A stretch of 6,129 nucleotides of DNA from the NCBI GenBank assembly GCA_017613485.1, contig JAGADS010000049.1, positions 1-6,129 on the forward strand, written 5' to 3'. The translations under genes and the position numbers were made by a program. How positions within the stretch are numbered: position 1 is the first letter of the stretch; each line of letters begins with the position of its first letter. Positions 1 through 4,273 of the stretch are shown here, piece by piece. This DNA comes from Treponema sp. (GTDB lineage: Bacteria; Spirochaetota; Spirochaetia; Treponematales; Treponemataceae). The notes under the pieces were generated by a model that worked only from the letters and a program-made list of their open reading frames with translations, was not told where the DNA came from and made no database searches.

Positions 1-105
1 ACACCAAAGCGGTGCCTTTTCAATTTTCTTTGTAGGCCATACCCGGTTCTGAATCGGGATCTCTGCAATCGGGGCATACTTGCCGTTTGGATTCATAACT
101 GACAT
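1..105 (-). CDS. leuA: 2-isopropylmalate synthase, N-terminal fragment (runs off left edge)
   Basis: Only the first 35 codons are present. The reading starts MSVMNPNGKYAPIAEIPI and continues through QNRVWPTKKIEKAPLWC to the window edge. The pattern K-Y-x-P, then R-x-W-P, then a basic stretch and AP-x-W-C matches the N-terminus of the longer LeuA type, where it directly precedes the catalytic TIM-barrel motif DLRDGNQAL (outside this window). The enzyme condenses acetyl-CoA with 2-oxoisovalerate, the first committed step of leucine synthesis, in the cytoplasm. The start at 103-105 is chosen because AGGAGG lies 5 bases upstream. A second in-frame ATG at 94-96 is possible but less well spaced. 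The leucine leader peptide and terminator immediately upstream independently support a leucine-pathway gene. The call from a short fragment is strong because sequence and regulation agree. Confidence 0.88.
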   Translation of the reverse strand, partial: MSVMNPNGKYAPIAEIPIQNRVWPTKKIEKAPLWC

Positions 106-110
106 AAAGT

Positions 111-116
111 CCTCCT
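111..116 (-). promoter_or_regulatory. Ribosome binding site of leuA
   Basis: AGGAGG on the minus strand, 5 bases before the ATG at 103-105. It begins 3 bases after the U-run of the attenuator ends, so translation initiation of leuA depends entirely on transcripts that have escaped the terminator. Confidence 0.85.
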
Positions 117-119
117 AAT

Positions 120-150
120 AAAAAAGACCTGCTGCCGAAGCAACAGGCCT
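120..150 (-). terminator. Intrinsic terminator of the leucine attenuator
   Basis: On the minus strand AGGCCUGUUGC pairs with GCAGCAGGUCU across a UUCG tetraloop: 11 consecutive pairs including two G-U, followed by a run of U ending at 120. The loop is closed by C-G (cUUCGg), one of the most stable tetraloop contexts known. The hairpin lies between the leader peptide and the leuA ribosome binding site, as expected of an attenuator rather than an end-of-operon terminator. There is no matching T-run on the plus strand, so it acts in one direction only. Confidence 0.9.
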
Positions 151-245
151 GTTAGTTGCATGTTAATATACACTACTACACCAGCACCCTAGTTTCGGCA
201 TTTGCTTGAGACATTAAGTTCTAGTAGTAGAAGTAATCTTTTCAT
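121..245 (-). promoter_or_regulatory. Leucine attenuator (leader RNA) of leuA
   Basis: A leader RNA of about 125 bases containing, in order: a leucine-rich peptide, a mutually pairing middle segment, and an intrinsic terminator. The leucine codons themselves contain CUACUAC (within 222-231), which is fully complementary to GUAGUAG downstream (within 171-179), the usual segment 1:2 pairing. A candidate antiterminator is GGUGCUGGU (180-188) with ACAGGCC (146-152), which would remove the 5' arm of the terminator; it has bulges and is the weakest part of the model. Expected logic from the enterobacterial leu and trp systems: scarce charged tRNA-Leu stalls the ribosome on the leucine run, releases the middle segment and lets transcription enter leuA. 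The leader and terminator are seen directly; the switching is inferred. Confidence 0.8.
189..245 (-). CDS. leuL: Leucine operon leader peptide (18 residues)
   Basis: The peptide is MKRLLLLLELNVSSKCRN followed by TAG. Codons 4-8 are five leucines in a row (TTA CTT CTA CTA CTA), and a sixth leucine follows at codon 10; six of 18 residues are leucine. Repeated CTA recalls the rare-codon run in the enterobacterial leuL peptide. The reading frame ends 39 bases before the terminator hairpin begins, a sensible distance for coupling of ribosome and RNA polymerase. There is no Shine-Dalgarno sequence; the bases upstream are the promoter itself, so the peptide is probably translated from a leaderless transcript. 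The peptide is a sensor of leucyl-tRNA supply and need have no function after synthesis. Confidence 0.82.
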   Translation of the reverse strand: MKRLLLLLELNVSSKCRN

Positions 246-251
246 GTTTTT

Positions 252-280
252 AATATACAATGCACGACATTAAAAGTCAA
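252..280 (-). promoter_or_regulatory. Sigma70-type promoter of the leu leader and leuA
   Basis: On the minus strand: TTGACT at 275-280, a 17-base spacer, and TATATT at 252-257, each one base off consensus at optimal spacing. The expected start of transcription, 6-7 bases after the -10 box, falls on the A of the leader-peptide ATG (245). The -35 box begins 5 bases beyond the permease stop codon. A 7-base inverted repeat (TTTTAAT at 248-254 and ATTAAAA at 269-275) flanks the spacer and -10 region. Confidence 0.83.
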
Positions 281-284
281 GTAG

Positions 285-2249
285 CTAATTTGCCATCGCT
301 TTCTTTGCCTTGGACTTCTTTAGGATAATCTCGAATACAATCAGTACTGCGATGGCGGCAAGACCGATTATATCTGTCCTCTGCTCAGGAATGATGCACA
401 TGAGGCCTGATGCAATGAAAAGAATCCGCTCGACTATCGAAAGATTTTTTATTGCAAAACCTTCAAGGCCTGCGCTGATTCCGAACATACCGATAAGTGC
501 CGTCAATAGAATCCACAGAAGTGAAAGCACGTGTACGTCAATCATAAGCATCTGAGGATAGAACACGAACATGTACGGTATTATGAACGCACCTATGGCA
601 AGTTTTGTAGCCTGCAACGCGGTCTTCATGGGTTTTGCTTTTGCAACGGCAGCACCTGCAATAGCGGCAAGGGCAACAGGAGGTGTTATGTCTGCGATGA
701 TACCGAAATAGAATGCAAACATGTGGGCGGCAAGTGGCTGAACTCCAAGCTGAATTATCGCACCAGCTGTAATTGTTGAAGTAATAAGATAGTTTGCAGT
801 TGTAGGAGCACCCATTCCAAGGATGATTGATGATATCATCGTTAAAAGAAGTGTAAGGAAAAGGACTCCGTGTGAAAGGCTTACAAGACCTGCACCTAGT
901 TTTAATCCAAGCCCAGTAAGGGTCACGACTCCGATTATGATTCCTGCCACACCACATGCAATTGCAACGGAGAGTATGTTCCTTGCGGCGGCACAGAGAA
1001 CGTCAAGAAGGTCCTTGAACGTAAAGCGGGGCTTTTTTCCACGGATAATATCGAACAGTGATGTCACGACACCTATGGCAAGACATGAAAGGATTCCCAT
1101 AAGAGCGGCATATTGTGCGGTCTTACCGATACAAAGGAAAACGATGATTATTACCAGAGGAAGAAGCATGTATCCTTTCTTTAAAAACAACGGAAGGAAT
1201 TTTGGAAGCTGATCCTTTGGCATGCCCTTTAGTCCGAGTCTTTTTGCCTCAAGGTGAACAGTTATGAAGATTCCGGTGAAATAAAGGATTGCAGGAATAA
1301 CAGCAGCCTTAACAATCGTGATGTAAGAGAGACCCAGGCTTTCTGCCATGAGGAATGCGGCGGCACCCATGATCGGAGGCATAAGCTGACCCCCAGTAGA
1401 TGCGGATGCCTCAACTGCACCGGCAAACTCAGGCTTGTATCCAAGCTTTTTCATCATAGGAATTGTAAAGCTTCCAGAGCCCACTGTATTTGAGACAGAG
1501 CTTCCTGAAACCGTACCGAGCAATGCAGAGGAAAGAACTGCTACCTTTGCAGGACCTCCTGATGCACCGCCTGCTATGGCATTGCACAAGTCAATAAAGA
1601 ACTGTCCTATTCCGGTTTTTTCAAGCAGGGCACCAAATAGGATGAAAAGGAAAATGAAGGTTGAACATGCTCCAATCGGTGTACCCATGATGCCTTCTGT
1701 ATTGAAGAAAAGATGGCTTACGACACGCTGGAATTTATATCCGCGGTGATTAAGGAAACCGGGCATGTATGGTCCGACAAATGCATACACAATAAAGCAG
1801 CATGCAATTATAAGAATAGGAAGGCCAACAAGACGACGGCAGGATTCACAGAGAATCAAGATTGCAACGGTTCCTACAGCAATATCCAGTGGTGTATATG
1901 CACCGGCACGGGACGCAAGGGCAGTAAAGTTCGTTACGATATACATCCAGCAGGCAGCCCCTACAAGCCCCAGCAGGACATCATACCACGGAAGAGTTGA
2001 CCGTGACATTTTTTTTGTGGCAGGGAAAAGGATGAATGCCAGAAACTGAACAAATGCAAGATGAGAAGACCGTAAAATCTGAGCCGGTATGCGTCCACTC
2101 AATGTTGCATAAAGCTGGAAAAGACAAAAGGCAACAGAGACTATGCAGACAACAGCTTTTCTGAGTCCTCCAAAACGCCTGTAAGCCTGCTCCCTGTCCA
2201 GCTCCTGCATCAGGGTATCAATTTCTTCCGGTTTTGTATTTTCGTCCAT
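285..2249 (-). CDS. TAXI-type TRAP transporter permease, fused 4TM/12TM (DctQ-DctM)
   Basis: A 654-residue integral inner-membrane protein. Residues about 30-160 hold the small-subunit-like helices, and residues about 190 onward the large DctM-like subunit. Family motifs are visible: GTVSGSSVSNTVGSGSF at 245-261, EASASTGGQLMPP at 280-292, LGMGAPTTANY at 477-487 and ADITPPVALAA at 519-529. The pseudo-symmetric pair of G/S/T-rich re-entrant motifs is typical of the sodium- and substrate-binding core of TRAP permeases. Length and single-chain fusion match the 4TM/12TM fusion family that works with TAXI binding proteins. It should import an organic anion using an ion gradient, receiving substrate from the product of the first gene. 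AGGGAG lies 6 bases before the ATG, inside the end of the DUF1850 gene, only 3 bases separate the two genes, and no terminator follows. The substrate cannot be read from the sequence. Confidence 0.93.
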   Translation of the reverse strand: MDENTKPEEIDTLMQELDREQAYRRFGGLRKAVVCIVSVAFCLFQLYATLSGRIPAQILRSSHLAFVQFLAFILFPATKKMSRSTLPWYDVLLGLVGAACWMYIVTNFTALASRAGAYTPLDIAVGTVAILILCESCRRLVGLPILIIACCFIVYAFVGPYMPGFLNHRGYKFQRVVSHLFFNTEGIMGTPIGACSTFIFLFILFGALLEKTGIGQFFIDLCNAIAGGASGGPAKVAVLSSALLGTVSGSSVSNTVGSGSFTIPMMKKLGYKPEFAGAVEASASTGGQLMPPIMGAAAFLMAESLGLSYITIVKAAVIPAILYFTGIFITVHLEAKRLGLKGMPKDQLPKFLPLFLKKGYMLLPLVIIIVFLCIGKTAQYAALMGILSCLAIGVVTSLFDIIRGKKPRFTFKDLLDVLCAAARNILSVAIACGVAGIIIGVVTLTGLGLKLGAGLVSLSHGVLFLTLLLTMISSIILGMGAPTTANYLITSTITAGAIIQLGVQPLAAHMFAFYFGIIADITPPVALAAIAGAAVAKAKPMKTALQATKLAIGAFIIPYMFVFYPQMLMIDVHVLSLLWILLTALIGMFGISAGLEGFAIKNLSIVERILFIASGLMCIIPEQRTDIIGLAAIAVLIVFEIILKKSKAKKAMAN

Positions 2250-2252
2250 TTC

Positions 2253-2768
2253 TTACTCCCTTTCAATCTTTCCAAAATAATACCGTAAAACAGGAACATG
2301 ACATACTTTAAATCTTATTCCTGTCTGCGGGGGAAAAAGTTCCTGCATTGAGATTTCGTTTCCGTCAATATTTATTGAATGATTTGCAATAAGACCGACA
2401 GCCATGTCAAATGACTTCATCCGCCTGTCCTGCCATGATATCTCGTATCCGTCATCCGTAACAGAAAAAACAGCACCTTCTGCATCCTGAACCTCAGGTA
2501 TGCCGGCACCATAGGAGACGAACCTGCTTTTTTCTACAACAAGCTCGTCACCCTCAACTATAAAACAGTCATGCACCCTGCCCTTATTGACGGAATGTGT
2601 GTAGGATATCTCAAATCCTTCAAGAGCCTTTCGTGAATAGAAGACATTTCTTGCATTGTTCCGCTCGCTTATGCTAAGGCACTTTACGGACGGAACAAAA
2701 AACAAAAACAGAAGAAGCCCTGCACACAAACCCGCCGGAATCAGCAGGATGCGCTTTTTTTTATTCAA
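2253..2768 (-). CDS. DUF1850 membrane-anchored protein of the TAXI-TRAP locus
   Basis: Small protein of about 171 residues with a basic N-terminus (NKKKR), one hydrophobic segment at residues about 6-26 that is a signal anchor or uncleaved signal, and an exported domain. DUF1850 hallmarks are visible: YTHSV at 56-60 and SYGAGIP at 85-91. From knowledge of the family, such proteins recur beside TAXI-TRAP genes; a role as an accessory part of the transporter is likely, but its action is not established here. The start is uncertain. No ATG exists in the N-terminal region. A TTG at 2766-2768 overlaps the end of the binding-protein gene by 8 bases and places the basic residues right at the N-terminus, suggesting translational coupling. 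A GTG at 2802-2804 would add 12 residues and overlap by 44 bases. Neither has a clear Shine-Dalgarno sequence. Confidence 0.82.
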   Translation of the reverse strand: MNKKKRILLIPAGLCAGLLLFLFFVPSVKCLSISERNNARNVFYSRKALEGFEISYTHSVNKGRVHDCFIVEGDELVVEKSRFVSYGAGIPEVQDAEGAVFSVTDDGYEISWQDRRMKSFDMAVGLIANHSINIDGNEISMQELFPPQTGIRFKVCHVPVLRYYFGKIERE

Positions 2769-3723
2769 CTTTAAAACCGACTTCGGCAAAATATTTCTTT
2801 GCACCCGGATGGAACGGAATTGAAATACCAGTTACAGCGCTTGGTACAGAAACATCCTTTCCCTTTGCGTTAGCCTGTGCAAGCTCATCCAGATTGTTGA
2901 AGAGAGCCTTTGTCATCTCATAAACAGTATCGTTGTCAAGGTCTGCGTTTACTGCAAGTGTTGCCTTAATTGCAAGTGCCTCAACATCTTCATCTGTACC
3001 ATTGTATGTACCGCCAGGAATCTTTGTAACTGTGTAAAAACCGTAGTTGTTGCAGATCTTTACTGCCTCTGCATCGCTTACTGGAATAAGTACAAGTCCG
3101 TTTGTAAATGCAAGTTCCTGCAATGAAGCATTTGGAACACCGGCTGTTACGAAACATGCATCAAGTGTACCGTTCTGAATACCGTCAGCTGAGTCCTTGA
3201 ATGAAAGGTTGTTCTTCTGAATGTCATCAAATGTAAGACCATATCCCTCAAGAATCTGCTTTGCATTGAATTCAACTCCAGAGCCTGCATCACCTACAGA
3301 AACACGCTTTCCCTTAAGGTCATAAACAGACTTAATTCCGCTGGAAACAGAAGCCGCAATCTGTACTACCTCAGGATAGAGTGTTCCAATTGCCTTGATG
3401 TTTGGAAGTGACTGACCTGCAAACATATCCGTTCCGTTGTATGCATAATCCATAACATCATTCTGGACAATTGCGAATTCAGCCTCACCCTTGCTTATCA
3501 AGCGGAGGTTTTCTGCAGAAGCACCTGTTGCCTGAGCGGTTACATTCATGTTCTGAATCTTTGTGTTCCAGATATTTGCGATTGCACCACCGAAAGGATA
3601 ATAGGTTCCTCCAGTTCCACCTGTTGCGAGAATATAATTCTTTCTTGCATTCTGCTTGGTACATGCAAAAAGACACAATGCAGCCACAACTGTGAGAGCT
3701 AAAATTTTGATAGATTTTTTCAT
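2761..3723 (-). CDS. TAXI family TRAP transporter solute-binding lipoprotein
   Basis: A 320-residue binding protein that captures substrate outside the inner membrane and delivers it to the permease. The N-terminus MKKSIKILALTVVAALCLFA is a lipoprotein signal with lipobox LFAC and acylated Cys21, so the protein should be membrane-tethered rather than freely soluble. TAXI motifs follow: TGGTGGTYYPFGG at 34-46, QATGASAENLRLI at 64-76, VGDAGSGVEF at 143-152 and the C-terminal IPFHPGAKKYFAEVG at 302-316. Length is usual for the family. The reading frame stays open 19 codons further upstream to an ATG at 3778-3780, but that start overlaps the promoter and would bury the signal peptide; AAGGAG 6 bases before 3723 fixes the start used here. 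First gene of the operon. Known TAXI carriers move dicarboxylates, 2-oxoglutarate or glutamate; this substrate is unknown. Confidence 0.93.
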   Translation of the reverse strand: MKKSIKILALTVVAALCLFACTKQNARKNYILATGGTGGTYYPFGGAIANIWNTKIQNMNVTAQATGASAENLRLISKGEAEFAIVQNDVMDYAYNGTDMFAGQSLPNIKAIGTLYPEVVQIAASVSSGIKSVYDLKGKRVSVGDAGSGVEFNAKQILEGYGLTFDDIQKNNLSFKDSADGIQNGTLDACFVTAGVPNASLQELAFTNGLVLIPVSDAEAVKICNNYGFYTVTKIPGGTYNGTDEDVEALAIKATLAVNADLDNDTVYEMTKALFNNLDELAQANAKGKDVSVPSAVTGISIPFHPGAKKYFAEVGFKVE

Positions 3724-3729
3724 AAAAAA

Positions 3730-3735
3730 CTCCTT
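3730..3735 (-). promoter_or_regulatory. Ribosome binding site deciding the TAXI protein start
   Basis: AAGGAG on the minus strand, 6 bases before the ATG at 3721-3723. It decides for the start directly before the lipoprotein signal over an upstream in-frame ATG at 3778-3780. Confidence 0.85.
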
Positions 3736-3751
3736 GAAAATTTCAGTATAC

Positions 3752-3780
3752 ATTATAATTTTTTTAGCCCATTTATACAA
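3752..3780 (-). promoter_or_regulatory. Promoter of the TAXI-TRAP operon
   Basis: On the minus strand a perfect TATAAT at 3752-3757 stands 17 bases from TTGTAT at 3775-3780, a weak -35 with only the TTG matching. The predicted transcript starts near 3745, giving an untranslated leader of about 21 bases with AAGGAG. A weak -35 with a perfect -10 is compatible with help from an activator, but no clear operator is visible. Confidence 0.68.
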
Positions 3781-3798
3781 GTACAGGCTATGTCCGTC

Positions 3799-3828
3799 TT
3801 GATTTTGTTAACGGTTTTACTATATCAT
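3799..3828 (+). promoter_or_regulatory. Probable promoter of the thioesterase gene
   Basis: TTGATT at 3799-3804, an 18-base spacer, and TATCAT at 3823-3828. Transcription would begin near 3835, about 22 bases before the start codon. An overlapping TATATC at 3821-3826 with a 16-base spacer is an alternative -10. This core does not overlap the divergent operon promoter; the -35 boxes are 18 bases apart. Confidence 0.5.
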
Positions 3829-3843
3829 CATTCTATTCAGCAG

Positions 3844-3848
3844 AGGAG
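3844..3848 (+). promoter_or_regulatory. Ribosome binding site of the thioesterase gene
   Basis: AGGAG lies 2 bases before the ATG at 3851 but 8 bases before the in-frame ATG at 3857. The normal spacing favours the second ATG, dropping two residues (Met-Lys) from the protein. Confidence 0.6.
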
Positions 3849-3856
3849 AAATGAAA

Positions 3857-4273
3857 ATGAATGTATATAGGCACAAGGTGGCATATTACGAGACAGATAA
3901 AATGGCGGTCACACACCATTCCAATTACATAAGGTGGATGGAAGAAGCCCGTGTTGATTTTCTTGATCAGATTGGATGGAGCTTTCACAAGCTTGAAGAA
4001 ACCGGCATCGTATCCCCGGTCATAAGCATCAACTGCAATTACAAGCGCAGCACTGTTTTTGATGATGTTGTAGAAATTGAAGCAAGCATAAAGTCATTTT
4101 CCGGCGTAAAACTGGTAATTGAATATGTGATGAAAAAAGCAGGAGAAGATACTGTTGTATGCACAGGAACCTCCGAGCACTGTTTTCTGAATGCACAGGG
4201 ACGTCCCATAAGACTGCAGAGCGAGTACCCCGGTTTTTACGAGGCACTCATGAACTGCGTCAAAAAAGATTAA
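3857..4273 (+). CDS. Acyl-CoA thioesterase, YbgC/4HBT hot-dog family
   Basis: A 138-residue single-domain protein (140 if the ATG at 3851 is used), the normal size for a 4-hydroxybenzoyl-CoA-thioesterase-like hot-dog enzyme. The family signature is at residues 10-32: YETDKMAVTHHSNY followed by W-x-E-x-A-R. Asp14 in ETDKM aligns with the catalytic aspartate of the family, and the HHSNY segment forms the turn into the long central helix. These enzymes work as cytoplasmic dimers or tetramers and hydrolyse acyl-CoA thioesters; chain length and natural substrate cannot be read from sequence. C-terminal SEHCF and GRPIRL fit the last strands of the fold. It appears to be a one-gene unit, divergent from the transporter operon and convergent with the membrane protein gene, with which it shares four bases at the stop codons. 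Confidence 0.88.
   Translation: MNVYRHKVAYYETDKMAVTHHSNYIRWMEEARVDFLDQIGWSFHKLEETGIVSPVISINCNYKRSTVFDDVVEIEASIKSFSGVKLVIEYVMKKAGEDTVVCTGTSEHCFLNAQGRPIRLQSEYPGFYEALMNCVKKD

Noticed and set aside
120..190. T-box riboswitch as the leuA control element
   Set aside because: Only a partial AGGGUG is present near 185-190. The conserved T-box sequence is incomplete, the leader is far too short for the specifier stem, and the leucine peptide explains the structure better.
176..214. A second small frame on the minus strand inside the leader, MSQANAETRVLV
   Set aside because: It has no ribosome binding site, little leucine, and overlaps the leucine-rich leader frame that explains the attenuator. Its TAG falls inside the pairing segment.
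823..1212. Plus-strand open frames opposite the permease gene, including 823-1212 and 1435-1749
   Set aside because: They lie antisense to a well-supported membrane protein, lack ribosome binding sites and recognisable domains, and reflect the codon bias of the real gene.
3724..3780. Longer TAXI protein starting at an ATG at 3778-3780
   Set aside because: It would place 19 residues before a perfect lipoprotein signal and starts on top of the -35 box. AAGGAG is correctly spaced for the ATG at 3721-3723.
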